NCBI RefSeq assembly: GCF_021347895.1
Contig: NC_067136.1
Location: 2,749,970-2,813,969, forward strand
Source: Acanthochromis polyacanthus
Lineage: Eukaryota; Chordata; Actinopteri; Pomacentridae
Length of the DNA: 64,000 nt
Reading direction: 5' to 3'
The position numbers and the translations under genes are program-made. Positions 34,381 through 46,100 of this stretch are shown one piece after another. Positions within the stretch are counted from its first letter, which is position 1, and every line of letters starts with the position of its first letter. Under the pieces are notes generated by a model, which worked only from the letters and a program-made list of their open reading frames with translations, did not search any database and was not told where the DNA came from.

Positions 34381-35238
34381 AATTCAAGGTATTTGTTCAT
34401 AACTAAATAACGGTGAAATGCATTCAGATAAAAATATATTTCTGATTCTAAGCAGGTACTTAATGTGATATTGGCAGTCAGGAACCTTGATGTAAAGCTC
34501 AGGAGGACATTGAACTGTCATGGTAAGAGGATTGAATGTACCGTAGCTCCACAAACTCCAAAAAACAGTGTAAACCTGCATTCTTGCATGTCAGAAAATG
34601 CTTTGTAGATATGCAGTAGCAACTGGTTGTATCCCTAGGTGGAATCTCTTGCTTGTCAAATCTGTGCAAACCCAAGGAGGTGGTGAATCTAACTACAGGC
34701 AGTTTTGTGTTGGAATTTCCCGGGGTTTACTTAGAAATGGGCACCATGACCACTTGAACTTTCATGATGTTTCATGGCCTCCACTCAAAGCTCATGTCTT
34801 TAAGATGAGCTGTGATATGTATCAGAGTGGCTGTTGTGGGCCAAATCATACAGCTGTTGATTTAAACAGCAATAACAGCATAGGATAAATGTAATATTGA
34901 TTGACAATGCTAGCAATTATTAATAAAGAAGAAGTGCTCTCCCTTTACAAGTGATTGTGTTGATCAGTTGTGATTCTGATGATTAATATCTGATCTGGAC
35001 ATCCCAACTTAAAGATGGAAAAATAGACAAACATCGTGTTTGAATGTGAAGTCTTGTTCAGTGACTAGCAGCATAAAATTACTATCAGTCACCTTTGATC
35101 TGAAAAAGTTTCCTGTGGTGCCCAAAATGGCTCTTCTTCAGATTAATATGTTTGAATTAAAATCTGCTTACATGTGATGTTATAGTGCTGCATCTCGGTA
35201 AGAATGGAGTTTGTGAACTACGTCCATCTACAAATGAC
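34381..35238. other. Intron DNA without recognised features
   Basis: The right part (35040-35220) resembles the conserved intron piece seen at 25860-26180 and 53770-54080. Nothing else was identified. Confidence 0.4.
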
Positions 35239-36339
35239 CAGAGGTGGGTAAAGTAGCCAAAAATTGTACTCAAGTAAGAGTAGCATTACTTCAAAATAAT
35301 ATCACTCTAGTTGAAGTAAAAAGTAGTCATCCAAAAAAACACTCAATTAAGAGTAAAAAGTATTTGGTGAAAAGACTACCCAAGTACTGAGTAACTGTTT
35401 GATTGTAATGTCCGATTTATATATTTTTTTTTGAAATTATGTGATCAGACAGATAAAAATGTAAACTAATGTGCAAATTCTGGTATTTCAAAATAATAAA
35501 ATAAAAAATAGACAAAAATAAATAACATCTTTACAAAAATTAAATAACATCTTTACAAAATGACAAATTAAGGCACAAGAAGAGTCTTTCACAACATAAA
35601 GCTTTTGAAACAAATACCTGCAGTAAGGTAACATATTTATGTTTGAACAGTGAAACTACTTCCAGTGACAAGATATACTGTATTTCACTTCCCTCCAAAT
35701 GGCACAGGCTCAGAAGATAGAAAATAACATTACAACTCGGGCTGGACCTGAATATCCTAATATTCCGTCGTGGGATAGCCCACTCCCCCCACGCCCCTCC
35801 CCCTACTGAGCGTGACCTCACTCTTCAGTTTGCCTGTGTTAGTAAACAGAAAACAAGAGGTGAAGATGGAGATATCCACGGTAATGCTATGCTAATGTTG
35901 TCGGACTCCGAAGCAAGCTCAAGCGTCTCGAAAATGCCCTCATTTTTTTCATTCCCTGTCTGCTATGTGTGTAGGGTTTGTGCCACTATGCTGCTGCAGT
36001 TCGTATGTGGTCACGTGACCGCAAAGTGACGTCTGGTGAAATACAGTCACATGATTATTGTTGCTTCGTCTGATTGGTGAAACACAGTCATGTGGTAGAT
36101 CCACTGGGGGCATCTCTCTGGCAAAATGAAGCAGATCTAATGTGGGAAATAAAAAAGCAATGAGTTGAGTGTAGCCCAGTGTAATGGAATAAGAGTAGCA
36201 TTTCTTCTTCACAAATCTGCTCAAGTAAACGTAAAAAACATGACAGTGGAAAACTACTCTCAGAAGTACTTTTTTTTTTTTGAAAGGTTACCCAAGTTAA
36301 TGTAACAGATTAAATTTAACTCGTTACTACCCACCTCTA
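35239..36339. mobile_element. Tol2-like hAT element, non-autonomous (1.1 kb)
   Basis: The left end, CAGAGGTGGGTAAAGTA, followed by tactcaagtaagagtag, and the right end, actcgttactacccacctct, form the inverted repeats typical of Tol2-type hAT elements. A perfect 8-bp target duplication, CAAATGAC, flanks it (35231-35238 and 36340-36347), as hAT insertion predicts. There is no transposase frame inside. Confidence 0.9.
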
Positions 36340-36699
36340 CAAATGACACAGTATCAGACAAGAAGCACCAACAAAGCAGCTGCAGACATGTAGGCAGCAG
36401 CTGACAGTTTTCACAGCTAATTTAAGACAGGTGATGTGAAAGCAACCCCATCAGTCGGTACTGCGATAAAGAGTGAGTAAAGATTTTTTAAAGCCTCCTG
36501 ACTGGAACTTCATATTGATTGCTGAAGTCAGTTTGCGGAGGAGTGCTTCTTCAGAGGCATCAGTTTAAAAATATAAATCAGAGCATTCCTGTCTTTTCTA
36601 TTTTTGATAATAGTTAGCTATGTTAATGCATATGACATAAACTTTGGTAAAAGTGTGTATTTTTAGGGAAATTTTGAAATTTTAATGTCAGCTGTCATA

Positions 36700-37450
36700 A
36701 TCTATAATCCATTTTCTTCTACTTATCTGGGGTCTGGTCTTGGAGGCCTCAGACAAAGCAGATCATCCCCTGACAACACTTTCCAGGTCTTCCTTGGGGA
36801 TCTGCAGGCAGTCCCAGGCCAGACTAGATATATAATCCCACCAGCAACCTTAACTGGCTCCTATCAATATGAAGGAGCAGTGGCTCTTCTCCAATCTCCC
36901 TCTGGATATCTGAGCTTCTCACCCTTCTTTTATGCACTCAAACAGACATGATGCTTACGCTAGCACAGAAGTCCAACAACAAAACACCACTTGGGTTCAG
37001 ATCAGGTCATTCCTCCCAAACACCCCCCTTCCGGGTTTCTCCATCATTGTCCATGTCAACGTTGAAGCCACCCTGGAGAACTATGTAGTCCCCTGGCAAC
37101 ACCAATCCAGGAACCACTCAGAGACACCAAGAAGACCAATAATCTGAACTGCTGGTTGGTGCATATGCACAAACAACAGTCAGAGTTTTTCCATGTGCAT
37201 CATTGCAGAGAGGTGACCCTCTCATTGTCTTGGAAGAACTCCATCTGGTGTCTCTTACACTGGGGAGCTCCGGAAAAGGAGAGAGTCCAACCCATCTCCA
37301 GGAATTTGGTTCCAAAAATGTTGCTGTGCGTGGAAGTGAGCCCAACAATATCTAGCCACGAACGCTCCTTGTTTTGCACCAGCTCAGGTTTCCTCCCTGA
37401 CACCAGGGGGCGGTATGCCTAGGCACCCACTCCTGCTTCCTGCACATAGC
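36700..37450 (-). repeat. LINE fragments, antisense
   Basis: The minus strand matches pieces of a fish LINE. The 36710-36860 part corresponds to the 3' coding end (cattttcttctacttatct and cccaggccagacta are the reverse of the 34230-34350 region). The 37140-37420 part resembles the endonuclease-to-RT region, with strings such as ccaacccatctccaggaatt. The two parts are joined by deletion. Confidence 0.55.
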
Positions 37451-38081
37451 AACAAATCCCAATTTCTGATCCTATGGGTAATGGGCCCCCTAGGCTGAGT
37501 TCTCATAATGCATCATTAATATGCCATGTACACAAAATGTTATACTCAGGACCTGAAAGACAACAACTGTCCCTAGTGAAATCTGTTAAAACTTTTATAT
37601 GTGACCTGAATACCATTGCATCATGAAACAAGAGAAGCACTTAGAGAGTACAGTGCTCTGCCAAGTCTGCTCAGTCATTGTATGATGTCTGACTGATGAA
37701 ATCTTTAAACAACTCGTGATCAACAGCAGTCACTTTGTATTAGGATCCCAATTATGTGATGGTCAGTCAGCAACTGATTGTTCACTTATTGTCATAGTTA
37801 CAGTGATGCTGTGCTGTTCCTTGGTGGAGTAATTATGCATTCTGTGGTTTCTTATATGATTCTAGAGATTTGGCTTCAAATTTGTCATGTTTTACTGTTT
37901 TCCACCAGATTGTCTCAGCATTGTTTTTATTCACTCTGCATGATACAGAGATAAAATATGACCTTGAATTTGACAAAGTTGAAAAGCCCCTCCACAATTT
38001 CTCATGACCACATGAACACACACCTACACAGAGGTCAATTTCTCCTTCAAGGAATAAAACCGCAGAGCGTCTGACAGCATC

Positions 38082-39075
38082 CATCCATCCATCCATTCTC
38101 TATACACCGCTTTATCCTCACTAGGGTCGCGGGGGGTGCTGGAGTCTATCCCAGCTGACTCAGGCGAAGGCAGGTGTGGGAAATGGTGTGTTTTATAATT
38201 TGCTAAGAGTGCATATTAAAGAGTTGTCTTGGTTCTGAGGAATAGGAAGGTCAAGAGCATCATTACCATGGTGTGACTGTAATGAAACAAAGAAGATAAG
38301 TCCAGCTTTATTTTACTTATTATTCATGTGTTTGAATGCAAGGATGATCGAGACATAAGGTGATTGATAATCAAAGTACAGACAGTTTTTGATAATAAAA
38401 ATACAGACAATTTTTTGATGTAAGCCATAATCAGTAAAGAACATGAGCTTGTTGTGTGTGCAGTTTCTAATCTTGCTTTGCAGGGATGAAGTCATTCCTA
38501 CGTGAGCGATAATGACAAAACATCTGCTGTGACAGAGGAGAGCGGACCAACGCAGCATCGGAAGGGGCGGCCAGCCTAGATAGATAGCTATACACACTGT
38601 TAGAGTATAAGAAGACTGGGTCAGGAACAGTGAGCAGTCTGATTCCATCCGAACTGACTGAACATTTGTTGTTGGTTAGGGACAGAGGATTCAGGCCCTG
38701 AGCTCTGTATCGCACATTCAGTTTTGCTGTAATAAATACTTTTGATTTTAAGAAGAAGTCTCCTGACTACTCCATCAAAAGAACTGGGCGAAAACAGCCT
38801 CACACATATTCTGTTGGTTTGTTTAATTGTAGGATAGGCTGATTTCCAACACAGGGGACACCCTGGACAGGTCATCAGTCTGTCACAGGGCTACATATAC
38901 AGACACACAATCACACTCACATTCACACCTACGGGCAATTTAGAATAGTCAGTTAACCTCAGCATATTTTTGGACTGTGGGAGGAAGCCGGAGTACCCGG
39001 AGAAAACCCACGCATGCACAGGGAGAACATGCAAACTCCATGCAGAAAGATCCCAGGCCCACTGTGCAGCCCCTG
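38082..39075. repeat. Dispersed fish repeat, interrupted by a solo LTR
   Basis: It starts with (CCAT)n and ctttatcctcactagggtcg and continues after the LTR with gacaccctggacaggtcatc and agtacccggagaaaaccca. This is a repeat found throughout fish genomes, and another copy is at about 495-690. Its inserted neighbour is described separately. Confidence 0.7.
38175..38851 (+). repeat. Solo LTR (677 bp)
   Basis: It begins TGTGGGAAA and ends TTTCCAACA, short inverted ends of the TG...CA type. It is flanked by CAGG on both sides (38171-38174 and 38852-38855), a 4-bp target duplication. It has a TATA-like tagagtataagaag (about 38603) and an AATAAA signal near 38733. The host repeat reads continuously when it is removed. 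Confidence 0.85.
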
Positions 39076-39590
39076 ACAGCATTTAATGCAAGGAAAATAA
39101 ACATTAGACTAGAAGTGAATTTAAATGTGGTGTTGAAAACAAACTACAAGGATGTATAGTTTTGAAGGACTGGTCATTTCATGTCCTCAAGACAATCCGA
39201 ACTCCGAACAAACTCAGATGACTCTGAAACTGAGGAACATCTTCTTCAAAGTTGAAAAATAAATCTTTTCTTGCTCAAAGGAATCTTATACTTTAGTAAT
39301 GTAAGGCAATGGGTCATTTAAAATGTAAATTGTCAAAAAAAAAAATCAATGTGGTCATGTGACAAAATGGCATTCATTGGTTAAAATCCTCAAAATGAAT
39401 GAATATTTGGTAGGCATGGTGAGGACAGATATTAATTAAAGCTGAAAGGTGACATAATATTCTGCAAAAAAAAATATAGTTCTCCCAGGTATTTTTGTGT
39501 TTTGAGATTTCTTTAAATTGATGCCTCAGAGTTAAATATTCAATCAAAATGATACATTTTAAAAATGTTAAATTAAAATCAGTAAGTTAT
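39076..39590. other. Intron DNA without recognised features
   Basis: AT-rich. Only the last part (about 39545-39600) matches the intron start of the other receptor copies. No coding or structured element was seen. Confidence 0.4.
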
Positions 39591-39604
39591 TAAAAACCAC
39601 TAAC

Positions 39605-39760
39605 CTTGTCTGCAATGTTTCTGATTGTCCTTAATCTCTCGTCTCAAACTCTCTGACTGCTGTTCACTCCAAATGTGCAGTGATGCTTCTGCCTCTGTTG
39701 AAGATGTTTATGTGTCACAGCAGCAGGACTGTAAGAGCTTTTTGCATGGTGCAAAATAAA
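39605..39760 (-). other. Receptor copy 3: candidate noncoding first exon
   Basis: Conserved with the other units. The donor reads GACAAG then GTTAGT on the minus strand, the best match to consensus of the four. An octamer (ATGCAAAT on the plus strand, 39800-39807) lies just upstream. Confidence 0.5.
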
Positions 39761-40073
39761 TTAAAGATGCTGCGTGTCTCTCTTACTGTAAACCAAACCA
39801 TGCAAATCCATCCATTACCTGTCCCCATTTCACCCTTCAGAGGGCCACAGGGAGGTTAAAGTCTATCCCAGCTGACACTTAACAGAAAGCAGGTTCATCC
39901 AAACAGTTTCTCAGGTTTGCTCCAGCAGTTTCTAACAACTATGGAGACTTTATGCAAATAAAACTTGACCTTTTCATTCATACATGAAGCGAAATAGAAC
40001 CAGCTATGTACATGTTTGTATGATTACAATTTTCATTCAGTTTAAGTCATTCGAGAGACAACAAGCTTGAATG

Positions 40074-40385
40074 TCGGACTTGTCAGGGCCTCCTCCTCAT
40101 CCTCCTTCCTACCTGGCATCCAATAACCTTTTCCCTACTTTCATCCCTCCTCTTCCTCCCCCAGTCTCTCTCTCTCTCTCCTGTCAAGCTCAGTTCCAGG
40201 TGGTGCGCGACCTCGCGGCTGCCTCCACTCTGTAATCATCCCTGCTTTGGTCCTCAGGCAGCTGCTCCTCATTCCAGTGATTACACACCTCTGCAATAAA
40301 GCTCCGGTTCATCCTCCCAGACTCCGCCAGATTGTCGAACTTGACCTCCTAGTCAGTTCTGTCTTGCCGCGTTAGTAAAATTTGG
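40074..40385 (+). repeat. LTR-like pyrimidine-rich repeat fragment
   Basis: It begins near tgtcagggcctcctcc and has a CT-rich stretch (40140-40185) and an AATAAA signal near 40297. Composition and start resemble gypsy-type fish LTRs such as 54630-55542. The ends and target duplication could not be fixed. Confidence 0.4.
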
Positions 40386-40628
40386 GAGAAAGGTACCAAC
40401 TATGGGCTGGGTACCTCTGAGAAGTCCTGAAAAACTGCTGTGTGGGTCTTGATGTTGATTAGAGAAAGCCTGAGAGGTGTTCTCATCCAGTTGCAGTCAT
40501 CTCTTCTCACATACTGCAAAAACAACATATATCCAAGGTAACCTGTAGTATTCTATTGTTGCTCATTAACTCAAGTTTTGTTTCTTATCATACATCGATT
40601 GTTGTTTAGTGCACACAGACGTAACATC

Positions 40629-42488
40629 TGTTGTGAAGCACGGAGATATGAGATCCCAGAATCAGCCACAAAGGGGAGACTCTGACAGAACAACAGCTAA
40701 ATAAGGGAACATTGTGATATTATAACCTGTGATTTAGGATCAAATTATGCCATAACCTAATGAATGTGTTTGAGCTAACCAAGTATCTATTTTTTTACAT
40801 TCTTTAATGTTGAAACAGTGTAAAAATCAGAAGAGTGTCTGACTGTAAAAAATGATGGTTTGATTATTTTTGAAAGGTTGTCTTGAAAATCTTTGTTTTA
40901 AGAAGTAACCAGGTCAGAAAAGCAACTCACTGTGAAAAGTGATGGTTTTGGTTACCATAGGAAACTGATGTTTTTGATAGATTTGACTAAAATGAGGAAC
41001 TTATGCTTTATGAAATGGGAATGCTTTCAAGAGTTTTGATTACTATGAAACTGAGATGTTTTAGAAAGAGTTTTGATAACTGTTAAAATAAGAGGGTTTT
41101 AACTTTGTAATGAGGTGAGAAGTCACGAGTTACGTGAACTAGGGTCAAGTGTTCACCGTAAAGATTAAACTCAGAATAGATTGGGGATTTTTATAAGTCT
41201 GGAAGATGGGTGACTGGCTGTCTAGGCAGTCCAAGATAGATTGTTCCAGTTCCTTAAAAGTGGAGGTGTCCATGCGGACGGTGGATGGTACACGTGTGCG
41301 AGTTGGGAGGGGGGAAGATGGAGTCATTGCATACGCAAAAGGTTCAGTTCACTATAAATTGCACCTGATCGAGACGCAAGTTGGGAGTCGTTGGGTGGTA
41401 GTCGCTCGATGCAAACCAGGGTAGAAATGCCCTGAGCTAAGGGGATTTTATCACGTAACTCGGACGGGGGATTCAACATGATCTGCAAAGGAATAACTGT
41501 TCTGTTGGAATTACGGACGAATGTACTGCTTTTTCTGCAGTGTTTGAGGATTACAGAACTGTAATCTGGATATAACACTGACTGATGGAACATTACTGGA
41601 TTCTATTATTTCCAAAGGAATAACACCAGAATGGATTAACGAAATTTTTACTGCCCCAAACAACAAAAATGGATATATATGCAGATCTAAATCGGGTCCC
41701 GACCCCCGTCCACTTCCCCCTGGGCCCCGGCGGGTCTCAAACGCTTGTCGGGTCTCAGGTGAGCAGCCGGGTGTGACCACACCCTGACTGCTCTCCCTCC
41801 AAATTACATATTTTGGGTGATTATTACTCTTCTTTTAGGAAAGCATGATACCAGTTAGGAGTTAGGATGAGTGATTTGAATATGATCTAATGTTTGATTA
41901 TTTGTCTGATGATTTATTTGCTATGCTTTTGCCCTGCTAAAATACATTTTAATAAAGCATTATTCTGCAATTAAAGACAACAAATTGCAAGTGCTATTTT
42001 TTATCCTTGAATAAATACTTGTACATCTAGCTCTGGATGTAAAAAGTCAGATTATAGCATGCATAACAATAGTAGAGGTTCTGAAAGGTTACCTAATCAT
42101 AGGGGCCAGGTTGGCCCGGTTTAAACATAACCTGGGGATGGTCTAAATGTCCATAACCTCTGAATTGAACCTAGCAACTTACCAAGTGCAAGATCCATAA
42201 GAGGAGAAGCTGCTGTTAACAGGCGTGACTGGTGATTAAATTTAACTGTACCGAAGTGACTACTCGGTTAAATTAATTATCAGAGGTAGCAGGGTTCGGC
42301 GTCTGGATGTAGGCAGTGAGAAAGCTAGGCGAATTTTCCTCGTCTACCAGCTTAACAGTTCCGCAGCATCCCTCTGAGCTAGATCTCAGGGGGCGGTGGA
42401 ACCAGACCCGTAGGATGGAGAGCTGGTCCAGTGATTCCCTGACAGCTGAATAAGTTAATTAGGGGGTCTCTGGCCCTGAGGATCCATA
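40629..42488 (+). repeat. Solo LTR related to the 1604-7163 element
   Basis: Unit 2 reads through this point without it. It starts TGTTGTGAAG and is flanked by CATC (40625-40628 and 42489-42492). The last base pair reads TA rather than CA, taken as a mutation. Internal order matches the 1825-bp LTR: gagatcccag near the start, a TTTTAATAAAGC signal (about 41949), a motif with cctagcaactta-caagtgc, a block ending in tcctcg-ctaccagcttaa, and a 'ggagagctggtcc' end. It is a diverged member of the same family, left by LTR-LTR recombination. Confidence 0.8.
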
Positions 42489-43400
42489 CATCACGGTCAA
42501 GGCTTTTGGACCACAATGGAACCAGAAAGGCTGAGTGTCTGCAGTGTGAACTGCCTTATGTTAGCACTTAAATTAAAATGTCCTTTTCCCATTTCTCCTG
42601 CTGACAAAAGACTAAATAAAAGGGCAGTTTGTATCATCACAAAGCCTCACATTTAAAACTAATGAAGCTCCTCTGACAACACGTACAGTGGATATGGAAA
42701 GTACTCAGACTCCTTGAAATTTTTCACTCTCTGTGTCATTGCAGCCATTTGCCAAAATCAAAAAACTTCATTTTATTTCTCATTAATGTACACTCAGCAC
42801 CCCATCTTGACAGAAAAAACAGAAATGTAGAAATTTTTGCAAATTTATTAAAAAAGAAAAACTGAAATATCATATGGTCAGAAGTATTCAGACCCTGTGC
42901 TCAGTATTGAGTAGAAGCACCCTTTTCAGCTAGTACAGCCATGAGTCTTCTTGGGAATGACGCAACTAGTTTTTCTCACCTGGATTTGGGGATCCTCTGC
43001 CATTCTTCCTTGCAGATCCTCTCCAGTTCTGTCAGGTTGGATGGTGAAAGTTGGTGGACAGCCATTTTGAGGTCTCTCCAGAGATGCTCAATTGGGTTTA
43101 GGTCAGGGCTCTGGCTGAGCCAGTCAAGAACGGTCACAGAGTTGTTCTGAAGCCACTCCTTTGTTATTTTAGCTGTGTGCTTAGGGTCATTGTCCTGTTG
43201 AAAGGTGAACCTTCGGCCCAGTCTGAGGTCCTGAGCACTCTGGAAGAGGTTTTCCTCCAGGATATCTCTGTACTTGGCCTCATTCATCCTTCCTTCAATT
43301 GCAACCAGTCGTCCTGTCCCTGCAGCTGAAAAACACCCCCCCCCCCCACAACATGATGCTCCCACCACCATGTTTCACTGTAGGGATTGTATTGGGCAGG

Positions 43401-43784
43401 TGTTAGAGTTGAATTTGTAAATACATTTATCATAATCAAGCCCGAGGGCATTAATTGATTGTATATAGTGTCTTTATATAATAATTTTCATTACATACCC
43501 ACACACACACATCTTGCTCTTCTAGTCAGTATATTTCCACTCTTACAGCTTAGCACACCCCCTTGTGTAACTCGAGCTATTTCTTATCTTATGCTATGTT
43601 TTCGTTTCTGCTTGTGTATAAAATAAACTTCGTATGGGAGCAGTCTTTGTAGCTCGCACTAATGTGTCTTGTTACACTGTGCTGTTACCCTTGCAAGTAA
43701 AAAGTTACAGTCTCCGTGTCTTTCTGGTTCGGTGAATATCTTCATATGATATGTGGGAGCTCTCAGCGGAGCTACACTCTGACA
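43401..43784 (+). repeat. 5' LTR of the endogenous retrovirus (384 bp)
   Basis: Starts TGTTAGAGTTG and ends CTCTGACA. A combined TATA/poly-A region, gtgtataaaataaac, lies near 43614-43628, so R is short and U5 is about 140 bp. Confidence 0.92.
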
Positions 43785-43791
43785 TATAACT

Positions 43792-43809
43792 TGGTCCTTC
43801 GAGCCGGAT
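43792..43809 (+). promoter_or_regulatory. Primer-binding site, tRNA-Tyr type
   Basis: TGGTCCTTCGAGCCGGAT is complementary to the 3' end of vertebrate tRNA-Tyr (…CCGGCTCGAAGGA plus CCA). It lies 7 bases after the LTR. Confidence 0.8.
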
Positions 43810-43916
43810 CCGAGGATTCCTTCCCGACGTCGAGGAGAGCCGACACCGAAGTCTGTCGACAGCGATCGTCGCCAAGCAGCGAGATCTGAAAATCCTGGGA
43901 CGTGAATCGTGGCCAG

Positions 43917-44016
43917 NNNNNNNNNNNNNNNNNNNNNNNNNNNNNNNNNNNNNNNNNNNNNNNNNNNNNNNNNNNNNNNNNNNNNNNNNNNNNNNNNNNN
44001 NNNNNNNNNNNNNNNN
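43917..44016. other. Assembly gap (100 N)
   Basis: A run of exactly 100 N, the usual placeholder for a gap of unknown size. It lies between the retroviral leader and env, where gag and pol should be. The X-filled frames here are artefacts. Confidence 0.98.
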
Positions 44017-44178
44017 CGTGGATCCACCAATCGCACTGTAAGCTGATACGACTGGAAGCCGAGCCAGATCAACCGACGGGGTAGCGGTGGAAGTCCGATA
44101 CAAAGGGGTCAGTAGCACAATAGGGTGCTGACGTCTCAATCCGGTGAAGAACCCGACTAATCCGCGCCCAACTTTAGA

Positions 44179-45630
44179 ATGGCTCTCTGGCGACTTCTGC
44201 TAGTCGCAGGGGTGACTTTGTCACTCCTGTGGCTCCTCTTCCTCTCTCTCTCCTCTACAGGAACTCACAGGACTAAAAGGACCCATGAACACTCCATGGC
44301 AGCGACTTGGGAACAGAACTTCTGGTATAAAGCTATGAATTTTACAGCACGACAGAATAATGTCACCAATTGCTACGTGTGCTCACAATTACCTCATCAT
44401 GTTACACATCAGACCATTTTCACTCCTATAGGACTTAATAAATCAGAAACAATGTGTATATTTGGTGAAAGTACACTCAGAATGCTAAAAAATTTCACTG
44501 GTAACATGTCATACTGGTTTCCAAATTGTACTATTCATGAGGAAAAATGGCTGGATCCCACTAATTTTCACAGGCTACGAACACCACATTAGGTGTAGGA
44601 ATTGCACCATTACGAACTAACATTCCTTTCCCATTGTGTCTCCAACGCACCTGTGGCGATATGTACAGGCATCACTTACCAGGAACACCTAATTGCATCC
44701 ATATAATATCACTTTCCAGTAACTCGTCTGCTATCTTATCATCAGTTCCCTTTGTTGCAGGATTTAACACATCTTGGTGGTTTTCTGAAGATAAATATAG
44801 AACTGGAAGAAACATAACAACCTTTAATCTCGGACCAAAAATCTCCACTCCACCCGAAATGATGTGGCAATGTGGAGGACTTCTTTATTGGTATTTGCCA
44901 TTTGATTGGTGCGGTACTTGTACCTTAGTTCATTTGCAACCTGCTGTAATTGTCATTACTGACCAACAATTGGAGAACAGGACATATATACACACACACC
45001 GAATCCAAAGCCGTGAAACTAAAGAAGAACAACAACCTGCTTTCAGTAAACCAAAACGTTTTCTCATGTCTTTAGTTCCTTCATATGGTACATCAAGATT
45101 ATCCGCAAGTGTAAATAAACTTTGGTTTTCTCTTAATAATCTCACTAACGCACTAATTGACATAACTGATCAGCTAGAAAACGATCCCGAACTTAAGGCT
45201 ATCAAACAAATGACACTCCAAAACAGAATAGCTTTAGACCTTCTTTTAGCAGCACAAGGAGGAGTTTGTGAAGTTGTTAATGACCATTGTTGTACATACA
45301 TCCCTGATCACAAAGGCAATTACACTTTAATCAGACAGAAATTGGATGAGATTAAAATAGACATTTTAAGAAACCAAGACAAAGGTATTTTTCCAGGCTG
45401 GGATTTTACCTCTTGGTTTACATCTGGTGGTATTTTTCAGACTATTAAAAGATTTGTAGTTATAAGTATATGCATTTGTTACTATTTTGCATTTTTGCTA
45501 CCTGCATTTTACCATGTTTGAGATCCATGATTTCTAAAATGATAACTACTTCTATTATTGCTTATGCTGCACTTGAAATGGAAGAACCACAATGTGACTC
45601 TAATGATGAGAATGATGATGTTGAAGTGTA
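44179..45630 (+). pseudogene. env: Retroviral envelope gene (env), frameshifted
   Basis: A first frame (44179-44592) has a signal peptide (hydrophobic residues about 6-24) and a C-Y-V-C motif at 65-68, with several N-glycosylation sites. A second frame (44634-45521 from its first ATG, open further upstream) has another CxxC (Cys-Gly-Thr-Cys), a furin-type site K-P-K-R, then a transmembrane subunit with the LQNR...QGGVC segment and a C-x6-CC motif, both typical of gammaretroviral envelopes, and a membrane anchor near its end. Breaks: the two frames differ, with a shift near 44575, and another shift near 45490-45505 separates the cytoplasmic tail (ending about 45630). No complete glycoprotein is encoded. 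Confidence 0.88.
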
Positions 45631-45701
45631 GTTTAATGATGTGACAGCAGAAAATGTTTTTACAAGATGTTGTTAACTGAGCTTCACACTTCTTGATCAT
45701 G

Positions 45702-45716
45702 ATAAACAGGAGGGAA
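45702..45716 (+). promoter_or_regulatory. Polypurine tract of the endogenous retrovirus
   Basis: The purine-rich run AAACAGGAGGGAA lies directly before the 3' LTR. Confidence 0.7.
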
Positions 45717-46100
45717 TGTTAGAGTTGAATTTGTAAATACATTTATCATAATCAAGCCCGAGGGCATTAATTGATTGTATATAGTGTCTTTATATAATAA
45801 TTTTCATTACATACCCACACACACACATCTTGCTCTTCTAGTCAGTATATTTCCACTCTTACAGCTTAGCACACCCCCTTGTGTAACTCGAGCTATTTCT
45901 TATCTTATGCTATGTTTTCGTTTCTGCTTGTGTATAAAATAAACTTCGTATGGGAGCAGTCTTTGTAGCTCGCACTAATGTGTCTTGTTACACTGTGCTG
46001 TTACCCTTGCAAGTAAAAAGTTACAGTCTCCGTGTCTTTCTGGTTCGGTGAATATCTTCATATGATATGTGGGAGCTCTCAGCGGAGCTACACTCTGACA
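45717..46100 (+). repeat. 3' LTR of the endogenous retrovirus (384 bp)
   Basis: Same length and, by eye, same sequence as the 5' LTR. Followed by GCAGG and then the rest of the Tc1 transposase gene. Confidence 0.92.

Larger units (their letters stand above)
32225..40070. repeat. Receptor duplication unit 3 (3' flank missing)
   Basis: Similarity to the other units begins abruptly near 32240, in the receptor 3' flank. It continues through the coding exon, part of the intron and the noncoding first exon. The LINE fragment and ~650-bp repeats found downstream of the other receptors are absent and the piggyBac/Tc1 block takes their place. The intron is enlarged to about 6.25 kb by insertions. Confidence 0.65.
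43401..46100 (+). mobile_element. Endogenous retrovirus, gamma-type env, with an internal assembly gap
   Basis: Two 384-bp LTRs (43401-43784 and 45717-46100) show no difference by eye and are flanked by GCAGG (43396-43400 and 46101-46105), a 5-bp target duplication. A tRNA-Tyr primer site follows the 5' LTR, and a purine tract precedes the 3' LTR. Only leader and env are visible. A gap of exactly 100 N may stand for missing gag-pol of unknown length. Identical LTRs mean a recent insertion. It lies antisense to the Tc1 gene it broke. Confidence 0.92.

Noticed and set aside
43659..44139. Open frames spanning the N run
   Set aside because: They stay open only because the gap is read as unknown residues.
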